From contig CAVUWX010000001.1 of NCBI GenBank assembly GCA_963745205.1, positions 62,001-126,000 of the forward strand: DNA of 64,000 nucleotides, given 5' to 3'. The stretch is from Hyphomicrobium_A sp963745205 (lineage in GTDB: Bacteria; Pseudomonadota; Alphaproteobacteria; Rhizobiales; Hyphomicrobiaceae). The notes beneath the pieces were generated by a model. The model searched no databases, was not told the origin of the DNA, and saw only the letters and a program-made list of their open reading frames with translations. Below are positions 44,162 to 53,793 of this stretch, one piece after another; position 1 is the first letter of the stretch, and each line of letters begins with the position of its first letter. A program made the translations under genes and the position numbers.

Positions 44162-45738
44162 GTGCACCGCCGCGCCTTCCTGGCGACTGGACTGGCCGCC
44201 TTGGCGACGCTGAGATCCGGCGGCGCTCTAAGCCGCGGCAAACTTCAAACTGCCGGTCCGCCTCCAGTCAGCGAAAACGCAACCGCAGTTTTTGTGCGCA
44301 AACAGGCCGCGGAGCTTTCTCGTCGTATATTCGAGCCCCCGCCGGAGACGTTCCCCGGCGCGTTGGCAGCGATGGGCTATGACGAGTATCGGGACCTTCG
44401 ATTTCGTCCCGAGCGCGCTGTGTGGCGCGGAGAAGACCTAGGCTTCGAACTCCAGTTCTTCGTTTCAGCGTATATCTACCGGACCCCCGTCGAGATTTTT
44501 CTCGTAGAGAACGACGCGATCCGCCAGGTGGCCGCCGACCGTGCTCTGTTCGAGTTCGGACCACAAGAGAGCAAGGTTCCGCTTCATGCTCCCCTCGGTT
44601 TCTCGGGATTTCGGATCCACGCACCACTCAAACGGCCGAACTACTACGATGAGCTGCTCGCCTTTCAAGGTGCAAGCTACTTCCGAGGGCTCGGAAAGGC
44701 GCACAGCTACGGCCTCTCGGCGCGAGCTCTGGCGCTGAACACAGAAGGTCCGGAACCTGAGGAATTTCCGCTATTCCGCAGCTTCTGGATCGAACGGCCC
44801 AAGGACCGTCACTCGATCACGGTGCACGCACTGCTCGATAGCCCGTCGGTCACGGGCGCCTACACCTTCGCGATCGAACCGGGTGCAGAGACGGTGATGG
44901 ACGTCGACGTTCACTTGTTTCCGCGGCGCGATGTGTCAAAGGTTGGATTCGCGCCGATGAGCAGCATGTTTCTCAAAGATACGCACGACAGCGATGGGCC
45001 CTTGGACTTCCGGCCTGCTATCCATGATTCAGATGGATTCGCGGCTTGGAACGCCAGGGATGAGCGTCTCTGGCGCCCCCTCGTCAACCCGCCCCAGTTG
45101 CAACTCAGCTGCTTTCGAGACAATAACCCAAAGGCTTCGGGCTCGTTCAGCGCGGAAGAAGATTCGACGACTATCAGGATCTCGAAGCGCACTATCACGA
45201 GCGCCCGAGCGCCTGGATCGCTCCCAAAGGCAACTGGGGAGCGGGCTGCGCGCAGCTCATTGAAATTCCAACCCGGGCCGAGTACTTCGACAACATCGTC
45301 GCCTTCTGGCGGCCAGACGCTGCACTCGTTGCGGGGCAGACGTGCTCGTTTGGGTACCGGCTCGCTTGGTGCGATGACGTTCCTGAGTGGGACGGTTATC
45401 GAGTGGGCAAGACTTGCATAGGTGAAGGCTCGAAGCCCGGGACGGTTCGATTTGTTGTCGATTTCCTCGAGTTGGCCAGCAAACCGCAGTCCAAGCTCGA
45501 ACAAGTGGCGTCTGTCGGCCTCGCCGACGTGCCCCTCAGACCCTTGCCGGAAGCTCAATCTAGCTGCAGCGCTGGCACGATCGGCAATCGGCTGGTTCAG
45601 CGCAACCCCGACTCGGGCGGCATTCGTGCGACGTTTGAGTTTGACCCCCAAGGCCGCAAGGAGAGCGAGCTGCGCCTCGCCTTGTTCGCAAATGCACAGC
45701 CGATGTCGGAGGTCTGGCTTTTCCGCTGGCGGCAGTAG
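44162..45738 (+). pseudogene. opgD: Periplasmic glucan biosynthesis protein OpgD/MdoG family, frameshifted
   Basis: GTG 44162 has GAGGA upstream, and the N-terminus VHRRAFLATGLAALATLRSG is a twin-arginine signal, as in OpgD. The frame then carries the MdoG domain (AAMGYDEYRDLRFRPERAVW, FELQFFVSAYIY, GASYFRGLG, SYGLSARALALNTEGPEPEE, LDSPSVTGAYTFAIEPG, APMSSMFL) up to CFRDNNPK. After AAGGC at 45131-45135 the correct sequence (GFGLVQRGRRFDDYQDLEAH, GNWGAGCAQLIEIPT, EYFDNIVAFWRP) lies in another frame and ends at 45738. One G is missing. Full length would be about 525 residues. The IS insertion just upstream may also have cut the promoter. Confidence 0.85.
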
Positions 45739-45762
45739 GCTGCCAAGCGCGCCTGCGTCTTT

Positions 45763-48700
45763 TCATCCCGGCGCGCTGTGGGGTGTTGGCACGTCCTCTG
45801 CGCGCGCCGGCGGCGCTGAGCGCCGCGCCTCCCGCCTGAGAGCCAGCGTCATCACCAGCGAATATACCGCCGGGATGACGACGAGCGTCAGCAGCGTTGA
45901 CGACAGCATGCCGCCGATCATCGGCACGGCGATGCGCTGCATCACCTCCGCGCCGGTGCCTGTGCTCCACAGGATCGGCAACAGGCCGGCGATGATGGCA
46001 ACGACCGTCATCATCTTCGGTCGCACACGCTCGACCGCGCCCACCATGATCGCCTCGTGCAGGTCCGCCGGCGACAGGGCTCGCGACTGGCGCTCATGCG
46101 CGCTGCCGGGCCTCGGTAAGCGCTTGATCGAGATAGATCAGCATGACGACGCCGGTCTCGGCAGCAACGCCGGCGAGCGCGATGAAGCCCACCACCACCG
46201 CCACCGATAGATTGAACCCGAGCCACCACATTAGCCAGAAGCCGCCGACGAGCGCGAACGGCAGCGATAGCATCACAATCAGGGTCTCGGTGAGGCGTCG
46301 GAAATTCAGGTAGAGCAGCAATAGGATTATCGTCAGCGTCACAGGGACGACGATCTTGAGCCGTTGCTTGGCGCGCTCGTAGTACTCGAACTGGCCACTC
46401 CAGGTGATGTAGTAGCCGGTCGGGAACTTCACCTTCGCGGCAACGGCGCGTTGCGCATCGGTGACATAGCCGCCGAGGTCGCGATTGCGCACGTCGACGT
46501 AGATGTACGCCGCGAGCTGCGCGTTCTCGGTCCGGATCGATGCGGGTCCCTGCGTACGCGTCACGGTTGCGACCTCGCCCAACGGGACCGTTCCGCCAGC
46601 CGGGAGCGGGACAAGCACGTTGTCAGCGATGGACTGAGGATCGGATCTCAGCTCGCGCGGATAGCGCACGTTGACCGCATAACGCTCGCGGCCTTCCACG
46701 GTGGTCGTCACCGTCTCGGCACCGAGCGCGGTGGCAACGACATCCTGCACGTCGCCAACCATCAGGCCGTAGCGGCCGAGCTCATCGCGCTTCGGCTCGA
46801 TCTCGAGATAGTAGCCGCCGACGATGCGCTCGGCATAGGCGCTTGCCGTGCCTGGGACCGTGCGTACCGCGGCCTCGATCTCGCGCGCCAGCCGCTCGAT
46901 TTCCTTGAGGTCCTTGCCAAACACCTTGATGCCGATCGGTGTGCGGATGCCCGTGGCCAGCATATCGATGCGGGCCTTGATCGGCATGGTCCAGGCGTTG
47001 GACACGCCCGGAAACTGCAGCGATTTGTCCATCTCGCTGATGAGCTTGTCGACCGTCATCCCGGGGCGCCACTCGCCTTCGGGCTTCAAATTGACGACGG
47101 TCTCGAACATTTCGGTCGGGGCCGGATCCGTCGCGGTGGCCGCTCGGCCGGCTTTGCCGAAGACTGATTGCACCTCGGGAAACGACTTGATGATCCGGTC
47201 CTGGGTCTGCAGCAATTCCGCGGCCTTGGTGATCGATAGCCCGGGCAGCGAGACCGGCATGAACAGCAGCGTGCCCTCGTTCAGGTTGGGCATGAATTCG
47301 GAGCCGAGCTGTGTCACCGGCCAAACGCTCACGGCAAGCACCAAGGCTGCCAGCGCGATGGTCAGGACCTTGGCGTTGAGCACGGCGTTGATGATCGGCC
47401 GGTAGATCCAGATCAGGAAGCGGTTGATGGGGTTTTTCTCCTCGGGGATGATCTTGCCGCGCACGAAGATCACCATCAGCGCCGGCACCACGGTAATCGA
47501 CAGCAGCGCAGATGCGGCCATAGCGAACGTCTTGGTGAAGGCGAGCGGCTTGAAGAGGCGCCCCTCCTGCGCCTCGAGCGTGAAAATCGGCAGGAACGAC
47601 ACCGTTATGATTAGGAGGGAGAAAAAGAGCGCCGGCCCCACTTGGATCGCGGCCTCGATCAAGATTTCCCTGCGCGGCTTGCCGGGTGGCGCCCGCTCGA
47701 GGTGCTTATGGGCGTTCTCGATCATGACGATCGCCGCATCGACCATGGCCCCGATCGCAATCGCAATGCCGCCGAGGCTCATGATGTTGGAGCTGATCCC
47801 CATGAGGTACATGCACACGTAGGCAATGAGCACGCCGAGCGGCAGCGTCAGAATGGCGACGAAGGCGCTGCGCGCGTGCAGCAGAAACACGATGCAGACG
47901 AGCGCCACGATCAAGCTTTCCTCAGTGAGCGTCCGCTTCAAGGTCTCGATTGCCCGTTTGATGAGCTCGGAGCGGTCGTAAACGGGAATAATCTCGGTGC
48001 CCTCGGGCAGGCTCGATCTGATCTCCTCGAAGCGTCTTTTGATATTGTCGATGACGGTCAGTGCGTTCTGCCCGTAGCGCTGCACGGCGATACCGGCCAC
48101 GGCCTCGCCCTCGCCGTTGAGCTCGGTGATGCCGCGCCGTTCGTCCGGAGCGAGCTCGACGCGGGCCACGTCGCGCAGATAGACCGGCGTCCCGGCCGTG
48201 GACTTCAAGCACGATCTGCTCGAGATCTTTGATTCCGCGGATATAGCCGCGCCCACGCACCATGAATTCGGTCTCGGCCAGCTCGATCACGCGCCCACCG
48301 ACGTCGAGGTTCGAGACCCGAATGGCGTCCTTGATCTTATTCAAGGGGATGTCGAAGGTCTTGAGCCGGCCCGGATCGACGACGACGCTGTATTGGCGGA
48401 CGAACCCGCCGACGCTCGCGACCTCGGCCACGCCTTCCGACTTGGCGAGCGCGTACCGGATTTGCCAGTCCTGCGTCGTTCGCAGCTCGGCAAGGCTTCG
48501 CTTGGCGGCCGTGACAACGTACTCGTAGACCCAACCCACGCCGGTGGCGTCGGGCCCGATGGTCGGCGTCACGTTGCGCGGCAGGTTGCGGGCGGCAAAG
48601 CTCAAGTATTCGAGCACGCGCGAGCGCGCCCAGTAGATGTCGGTGCCCTCCTCGAAGATGACGTAGACGAAGCTGACGCCGAAGAACGAGAAGCCGCGCA

Positions 48701-48944
48701 CGACGCGGGACTTCGGCACCGACAGCATGGCCGTGGTCAGCGGATAGGTGATTTGGTCCTCGACCACCTGGGGCGCCTGGCCCGGCGCGTCCGTGTAGAT
48801 GATAACCTGCGTGTCAGAAAGGTCCGGTATGGCATCGAGCGGCACATTCTTGACGGCGTAGATGCCTGCGCCGGTGGCGAACAGCGCGCCGAGCAAGACC
48901 AGCATGAGATTGTTGGCCGACCATCGGATGACCCAGGCGATCAT
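45763..48944 (-). pseudogene. cusA: CusA/CzcA-type heavy-metal RND efflux pump, two frameshifts
   Basis: Three frames together give about 1060 residues, the length of CusA. The first (MIAWVIRWSANNLMLVLLGA, AIPDLSDTQVII, GVGWVYEYVV) runs to KDLEQIVL; the second (KSTAGTPVYLRDVARVEL, GAMVDAAIVMIENAHKHLE with the proton-relay acidic residues, FMPNLNEGTLLFMPVSLPG, MPIKARIDMLATGIRTPIG) continues to LTEARQRA; the third holds the last helices (MVGAVERVRPKMMTVVAIIA). The junctions near 48207 and 46099 each need one base removed. The methionine-bearing MPIKARIDMLATG segment favours Cu/Ag. The start overlaps the end of cusB by four bases. Confidence 0.85.
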
Positions 48945-50276
48945 TGGGCGCCCTCCGCGCCGATGTTGGGCTTCGTGTCGGGCCTCGTCTCTGCACGAGG
49001 CTCTTCGGCTGCGAAGCCTTTGATCGCTGCCCTCAAGTTGCTCTCGGCATCGATCAAGAAGTTCGCTGTGGTCACCACCTTGTCGCCGGCCTTCACGCCG
49101 TCGACGACTTCGCTAAAGCCGTCGCCGTGTTGTCCGAGCTTGACCGCGCGCGGCACGAAGCGGCCGTCGCCCTTGTCGAGAATGACCACCTGGCGTGTGC
49201 CGCTGTCGATGATGGCGCTGTCGGGGACCACGACGACCTCGCGGTCGGCCCCGGTCGCGATCTCGACATCCGTGTACATGTCGGGCAAGAGCGCCAAGTC
49301 CGGATTTGGCAGCTCGATGCGGATGCTGGCAGTACGCGTCGCCTTGTTGAGATGGGGATAGACGACCGCGACCTTGCCAAGGAATTCCCGGCCCGGGTGT
49401 GCTCGGGCGCGCACGGTCACGGTCTGCCCTTCCTTCAGTGCCCCGAGTTCGCGTTCGGGCAGGTCGGCCATCACCCAAACGGACGAGTGGTCGGCAATGC
49501 GGAACAGCACCTCGCCGGCTTGCGCGCGCATGCCTTCGACCGCGGTTCGTTCCAGAACGATGCCGTCGCGCGGCGCGCGCCAGACGACCGTGTTGGGCAC
49601 CTCGTGCGTGTGCACGATCTCGTCGATGTAGTCGCGCGGAAGCCCCAGGTTCTCCAGAAGGCGGCGCGCGCCGATGACGGCCGCGCGCGGATTGCGCAGG
49701 GTTCCCGGCGCTCGGGTCTCGGGTGCTGCGGGACCCCAGCCGGTTTGCTCCTCGACGACGAGTTCGGCTGCCGATCTTGAGAAGCTCGGGCGCATAGATC
49801 GTCATCAGCGGGTCGCCGGCCTTCACGTGTGAACCGGTCGTCACGTCCTCGATCTTCTCCAGGAAGCCGTCGAAGCGCAGAGCAATTACGGAAATCCGCC
49901 GCTCGTCGAGCGCGACGATACCGGGGGCGCGCACTGTGCGGGAAAGGACCCGCTTTGCGACCTCCTCGCTGCGCACGCCGCTGCGCTGGATCTTCTCGGG
50001 TGAGATCTTGACGCCCATCGCGTCATCCTCCCCTTCGTAGACCGGGATGTAGTCCATCCCCATCGAGTCCTTCTTCGGAACCGGCGAGATATCCGGCAGC
50101 CCCATAGGGTTGCGGTAGTAGATTGGCTTGCGCTCGCCGGCGTCGGCTGCCTTGGGTGGAGGCTGCGCCGGCGTCTGCTGCGCCAATCGCTTCGCCTGGT
50201 TCTCGGCGGCACCGGCGAATGCGGCGAAGGCAGCCAGCGCGATTACCGCTGCGCATGCGGAGAGTTTGCGGTTCAT
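48941..50276 (-). pseudogene. cusB: CusB-type periplasmic adaptor (membrane fusion protein), one frameshift
   Basis: The first frame has a signal peptide (AAVIALAAFAAFAGAA), a heavy-metal-binding segment (YYRNPMGLPDISPVPKKDSM then GMDYIPVYEGED) and the start of the lipoyl hairpin (RVLSRTVRAPGIVALDERRI, FDGFLEKIEDVTTGSHVKAG), up to IYAPELLK. A second frame continues RSAAELVVEEQTGWGP, DEIVHTHEVPNTVVWRAPRD, VWVMADLPERELGALKEGQ and the beta-barrel domain, ending KPNIGAEGAQ. The join is near 49780. Together about 445 residues, normal for CusB. It would link the inner-membrane pump to an outer-membrane channel such as the TolC protein at 31.7 kb. Confidence 0.85.
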
Positions 50277-50382
50277 GATCTGATCCTTGACGCTGGGGGG
50301 CGTGCCATGGGCTTAAGGCCCACGCTCCACGACGCGCACCCGCGAGCGCGGGCTCGCGAGTCGGTCGCGACATAAGCGAGGA

Positions 50383-50811
50383 TCAGGTGCGGGGAGGCGG
50401 AGGTTGCGGCGCCGCCGACCAATCGGACGGCGGCTCGGCCGCCGCGAAGACGAACCGGCGCGCCTCGAACGCAGGAGAGCGGGTGGCCGTCGGCATGACA
50501 GCGAGTGGGCCAAAGCACTTCTGTAGGCAAAGCTGCGTGCAGTCAGATTTGGCGTGCTCGCTAGGGCAGCAAGGCATGGGATTGTGCGCGGCGTTGCCAA
50601 CATTGGCCTTGGCCAATGCGCCGTGTTGATGTGCGCCCACATGGCCTGCCAGTGACGCCGGGTGCGAAGCCATCGCAGCGGTATGCGAATGCATGCGGCC
50701 ACTCGCCGCCGCGGCCCCCCAAGGGGCAAACGCCACGGCTGCAGCAACCACCAACGTCAGCACTCGTCGGACGACGGCCAAGATCGAGCTCCGGAATGAC
50801 GCCGCGACCAT
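50383..50811 (-). CDS. Small exported Cys/His-rich protein, first gene of the metal efflux operon
   Basis: A 142-residue protein from ATG 50811 with a signal sequence (VVRRVLTLVVAAAVAFAPWG). The mature part has several histidines (MHSHTAAMASH, GHVGAHQHG) and a cysteine cluster (PCCPSEHAKSDCTQLCLQKC), ending PPPPRT. Small proteins of this DUF2946-like design usually precede copper RND operons and may carry or sense copper in the periplasm. It lies 107 bases upstream of cusB on the same strand. A longer start at 51027 would add a poorly conserved stretch and is less likely. Confidence 0.65.
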   Translation of the reverse strand: MVAASFRSSILAVVRRVLTLVVAAAVAFAPWGAAAASGRMHSHTAAMASHPASLAGHVGAHQHGALAKANVGNAAHNPMPCCPSEHAKSDCTQLCLQKCFGPLAVMPTATRSPAFEARRFVFAAAEPPSDWSAAPQPPPPRT

Positions 50812-50980
50812 GCCGCATATGCGGTTCACGTCAAGTGAATGTTTGTGAAACAATGTCGTTGGAAACCCGCGACGGCCGGAAGATCTGGCCGCTCGCGTGG
50901 CGCTTGGGAGGGCGCCCGCGAGCAAGCCCTGGCTCAGTCCTAAGGTTACCGCGCGAGGCTGAGCCGACGCTGCGGCAAGT

Positions 50981-51003
50981 TTGACGCGCTTGATCTGCGT
51001 CAA
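50981..51003 (+). promoter_or_regulatory. FixK/FNR box nested in a larger palindrome, upstream of DUF6455 gene
   Basis: TTGATCTGCGTCAA at 50990-51003 matches the FixK consensus TTG(A/C)-N6-(T/G)CAA. It overlaps a 7+7 inverted repeat TTGACGC-N9-GCGTCAA (50981-51003). Centred about 97 bases before the ATG, it would place a transcript start near 51037 if the usual -41.5 spacing holds. A Crp/FixK-type regulator is encoded 5 kb downstream. Confidence 0.6.
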
Positions 51004-51093
51004 GGCGGATTTAGCGGCCGCACTCAAACGTCTAAAGGCGACTCTCAGTCCGCCAAGCGCACAAAAGGCGCGGCGATTTCAACGGAGGACGCC

Positions 51094-51351
51094 ATGGATT
51101 GGCCAATGTCCCGCACCGTCGAGCGGCAGGCGAGCCGTTTGGCGGACATGATGCAGACGGTTGGCGCCGACCCCGCCAGGCTCGCGCGTCTTCGCGCCGG
51201 CGAGGCCTACGCCGAGGCGCGTACGAAATGCCTTCAGTGTTGCAACGCGCGCGAATGCCTCCTCTGGCTCGATGCCAATCCGCCGAGCGGGGAGGCGCCG
51301 CTCTTCTGTCCCAACTTCCGCGTGCTCAAGGATTGCACGAAGTTCGGCTGA
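51094..51351 (+). CDS. DUF6455-family cysteine-rich protein
   Basis: An 85-residue protein. The C-terminal part CLQCCNARECLLWLD...PLFCPNFRVLKDC carries six cysteines in the spacing of DUF6455 proteins, which are small and common near low-oxygen and electron-transfer genes in alphaproteobacteria. The cysteines could bind a metal or an Fe-S cluster, but this is not established. GGAGG precedes the ATG (51083-51087). A FixK box lies upstream and a UspA gene follows after 115 bases, so both may be induced at low oxygen. Confidence 0.75.
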   Translation: MDWPMSRTVERQASRLADMMQTVGADPARLARLRAGEAYAEARTKCLQCCNARECLLWLDANPPSGEAPLFCPNFRVLKDCTKFG

Positions 51352-51466
51352 CCCGTCTTCGAGCAGACATCTCGAGCCTCTACGAGCAGGGATCTTAGGG
51401 TGCGCAAGGAGTGGCTTTCATTGTGCTGCGTCACCGCTGAATGCAAGGAACTCTAGGGAGCGGGCA

Positions 51467-51904
51467 ATGTACAAGCATATCCTGATTGCCACGGATGGTT
51501 CCGAGCTCGCTCGCAAGGCGGTGACGCAGGGGCTGGCGCTGGCGAAGGCCGTCGGCGCGCGGGTCACCGCCGTCTCGGTCACGGAGCCGTGGGCGACGAT
51601 GGCTCCCCCTGAGGTTTTGAACGAGCCATTCGTTCAGGAATTCGAACGGGTCGCGGCCGACCGAGCGAAACGGATCTTGGACGTCGTGGCCGCCGCGGCG
51701 AAAGAGGCAAACGTCGCGTGCTCCACGCTGCACGTCCGCGACCGCTTCCCCGCGGAGGGGCTTCTCGAGGCGGCTGCGAATGTCGGCTGCGACCTCATCG
51801 TCATGGCCTCGCACGGCCGCCGCGGGGTGGCAAAGCTTCTGCTCGGGAGCCAGGCGACGGAAGTCCTCACTCACAGCCCAGTGCCCGTTCTCGTCTGCCG
51901 CTGA
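51467..51904 (+). CDS. Universal stress protein (UspA family)
   Basis: A 145-residue protein with a single Usp domain: MYKHILIATDGSELARKAVT at the N-terminus and CDLIVMASHGRRGVAKLLLG followed by SQATEVLTHSPVPVLVC, which is the G-x2-G-x9-G-(S/T) ATP-binding motif. AGGGAG lies before ATG 51467. It follows the DUF6455 gene on the same strand, probably in the FixK-box transcript. Usp proteins of this type are often induced under low oxygen. It is convergent with the cytochrome c gene, with only two bases between their stops. Confidence 0.88.
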   Translation: MYKHILIATDGSELARKAVTQGLALAKAVGARVTAVSVTEPWATMAPPEVLNEPFVQEFERVAADRAKRILDVVAAAAKEANVACSTLHVRDRFPAEGLLEAAANVGCDLIVMASHGRRGVAKLLLGSQATEVLTHSPVPVLVCR

Positions 51905-51906
51905 GG

Positions 51907-52356
51907 CTAGGGCGCTCTCTTCTGGATCGTCTCCAGGTATCGCTTCAACTCGACGACCGCCCGGCGCGAAAAGGCGCCGCCGCCCTTGCCGCCGCCGCCT
52001 GCCTCGCTGAAGACTTTGCCCCAAACCGGCATGACGGCCGTACCGTGCGCCGCCATGTTGCCGCCGTAGCGGATAATCTCCACGACCCGAGCCGCCGGAA
52101 ACGTGCCGTCCGCTCTAACGCTAATCTTCGTGAGGTCGGCCGGCGGGACCTTCAAGACCTGAGCCATCGGGCCGTGGCCGGTTCCATCGGTGCCGTGGCA
52201 CGTGGCACAATGGTCCTGAAACAGCTGCTGCCCTGAGGGATAGTTCTCCCCTTTGCCAGGTTCTGCGCCCGCACCCGCCGTCGAGAGGCCGAACGCCGTC
52301 GCGGAAAGGAGAAGCACGAGTGCTTTGAAGGAACCGAACCGATCAAATCCGCGCAT
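51907..52356 (-). CDS. Periplasmic c-type cytochrome
   Basis: A 149-residue protein from ATG 52356, chosen because a signal peptide follows (FKALVLLLSATAFGLSTAGA). The haem site is HCATCHGTDGTGHGP (CxxCH) and the axial methionine is probably in TAVMPVWGKVF. A glycine-rich insert (EAGGGGKGGGAFSRR) precedes the last helix. It is a small class I cytochrome that carries electrons in the periplasm. It is divergent from the MCE transporter operon, and the FixK box between the two genes could serve both. Confidence 0.85.
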   Translation of the reverse strand: MRGFDRFGSFKALVLLLSATAFGLSTAGAGAEPGKGENYPSGQQLFQDHCATCHGTDGTGHGPMAQVLKVPPADLTKISVRADGTFPAARVVEIIRYGGNMAAHGTAVMPVWGKVFSEAGGGGKGGGAFSRRAVVELKRYLETIQKRAP

Positions 52357-52578
52357 ATGGGAGCTCTTCACAGAAGTGCGCTTCGCCGCCGGAACGCCAC
52401 CGTGGCAGGCTAGTGCGGAGACTTGCAACGAACGCCTAAACGGTGAATCGCCCCGGCTTAGGCTCACGCGTTCGGGCGTTTTCCATATTGGCGTTCTGAG
52501 CCGCGTGACGTAGAGGTCGCACGCTATATGCGCAACCGGTGTGCCTGTTGGTCATTGCTTGCTCTCTAAGCACCAGCC

Positions 52579-52592
52579 TTGATTCCAGTCAA
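52579..52592 (+). promoter_or_regulatory. FixK/FNR box upstream of mlaE
   Basis: TTGATTCCAGTCAA matches TTGA-N6-TCAA exactly. Its centre is 74 bases before the TTG start of mlaE, so a transcript could begin near 52626. The box excludes an upstream TTG at 52579 as a likely start. It also lies about 220 bases upstream of the divergent cytochrome c gene. Confidence 0.6.
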
Positions 52593-52659
52593 GACGCGGG
52601 CTGGCCGAGCCACGTTAGACAGCGAGCGGCCCGCGAAAGCGCCGCCATGGAGGATTGGC

Positions 52660-53787
52660 TTGAGTAATCCCTTGCTCTCCGGCGTGAAAGTCGACGATCG
52701 GCTCGAGCTTTCCGCTGCAGGCTCGTGGACGGCCGTCCACGCTGCCGTGCTCGAGGCTCTCGTCGAGGACGCGGCCGGTTCACGCGCCGGCTCGCTCACG
52801 ATCGACATGCGCAACGTCGATAAGCTGGACACTTTCGGAGCGTGGGTACTGGAACGGCTATCCCGCAAGTGGTCGGGAATCGGAGCGCAGGTGCGTTTCG
52901 TCGGCCTCCCCGAACATTACCGCGGTCTACTCGACGAGGTTCGCCATCTCGGGCGCCAACCCTCGCGGATCGCGATCGAGGAGCGCAGTTGGACCTCGGG
53001 GCTCGAGTGGCTCGGGCGCATGGTCGAGAAAGGCCAGCAAGACCTCGGCCTACTCGTTGCCATGCTGGGCGAGCTGACCGTCGCATTTGCGCGCGCGCTG
53101 GTTCGGCCCCGCAACTTTCGCATCACGTCAATCGTCCATCAATTGGACAGGGTATGCTGGCAGGCTGTGCCGATCATCCTGCTGATCACCTTTCTGATCG
53201 GCTGCATCATCGCGCAACAGGGCTTTTTCCATTTCCGCAAGTTCGGAGCCGACGAATATGTCGTCGACCTGGTGAGCATCCTCGTCCTGCGCGAGATCGG
53301 CGTGCTAATCGTGGCGATCATGGTCGCCGGGCGCTCAGGCAGCTCCTACACTGCCGAGATCGGCTCCATGAAGATGCGCGAGGAGATCGATGCCCTCAAG
53401 ACCATGGGCCTCGATCCCATCGAAACGCTCGTCCTGCCGCGCGTCATCGCCCTTGCGATCGGCCTCCCGATCCTGACCTTCCTTGGCTCCATGGCCGCGC
53501 TCTATGGCGGCGAGCTGACCGCCCAGCTTTACGGCGGCATGAGCCCCGACGTTTTCCTGGCGCGCCTCAAGGACGCGATCTCGCTAACGCATTTCAAGGT
53601 TGGGATGATCAAGGCCCCGTTCATGGCAGTGGTGATCGGGATCGTGGCGTGCTCGGCGGGTCTCAACGTCAAAGGGAGCGCGGAATCGCTCGGCCTGCAG
53701 ACGACGGCCTCCGTGGTCAAGTCGATCTTTCTCGTCATCGTTCTCGATGGACTGTTCGCCGTCTTTTTCGCTTCGATCGGCATGTGA
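52660..53787 (+). CDS. mlaE: MlaE-family ABC permease with N-terminal STAS-like domain
   Basis: A 375-residue protein. TTG 52660 is chosen because GGAGG lies six bases upstream and a FixK box covers the earlier TTG. The first 110 residues (VDDRLELSAAGSWTAVHAAV, SLTIDMRNVDKLDTFGAWVL) are a STAS/MlaB-like domain. The permease follows: VHQLDRVCWQAVPIILLITF, REIGVLIVAIMVAGRSGSSY, TAEIGSMKMREEIDALKTMG and LDPIETLVLPR. It would form the inner-membrane part of an MCE lipid transporter with the next two genes. The fusion with STAS removes the need for a separate mlaB. Confidence 0.9.
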   Translation: MSNPLLSGVKVDDRLELSAAGSWTAVHAAVLEALVEDAAGSRAGSLTIDMRNVDKLDTFGAWVLERLSRKWSGIGAQVRFVGLPEHYRGLLDEVRHLGRQPSRIAIEERSWTSGLEWLGRMVEKGQQDLGLLVAMLGELTVAFARALVRPRNFRITSIVHQLDRVCWQAVPIILLITFLIGCIIAQQGFFHFRKFGADEYVVDLVSILVLREIGVLIVAIMVAGRSGSSYTAEIGSMKMREEIDALKTMGLDPIETLVLPRVIALAIGLPILTFLGSMAALYGGELTAQLYGGMSPDVFLARLKDAISLTHFKVGMIKAPFMAVVIGIVACSAGLNVKGSAESLGLQTTASVVKSIFLVIVLDGLFAVFFASIGM

Positions 53788-53793
53788 TCCGCC

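Noticed and set aside
48198..49361. Open frame of 387 codons on the plus strand opposite cusA/cusB
   Set aside because: It is antisense to conserved CusA and CusB sequence, has no ribosome site or family motif and a typical shadow composition.
52579..52659. Upstream TTG start for mlaE
   Set aside because: The first bases form an exact FixK box, and a TTG with GGAGG six bases upstream lies at 52660, so the longer form is unlikely.
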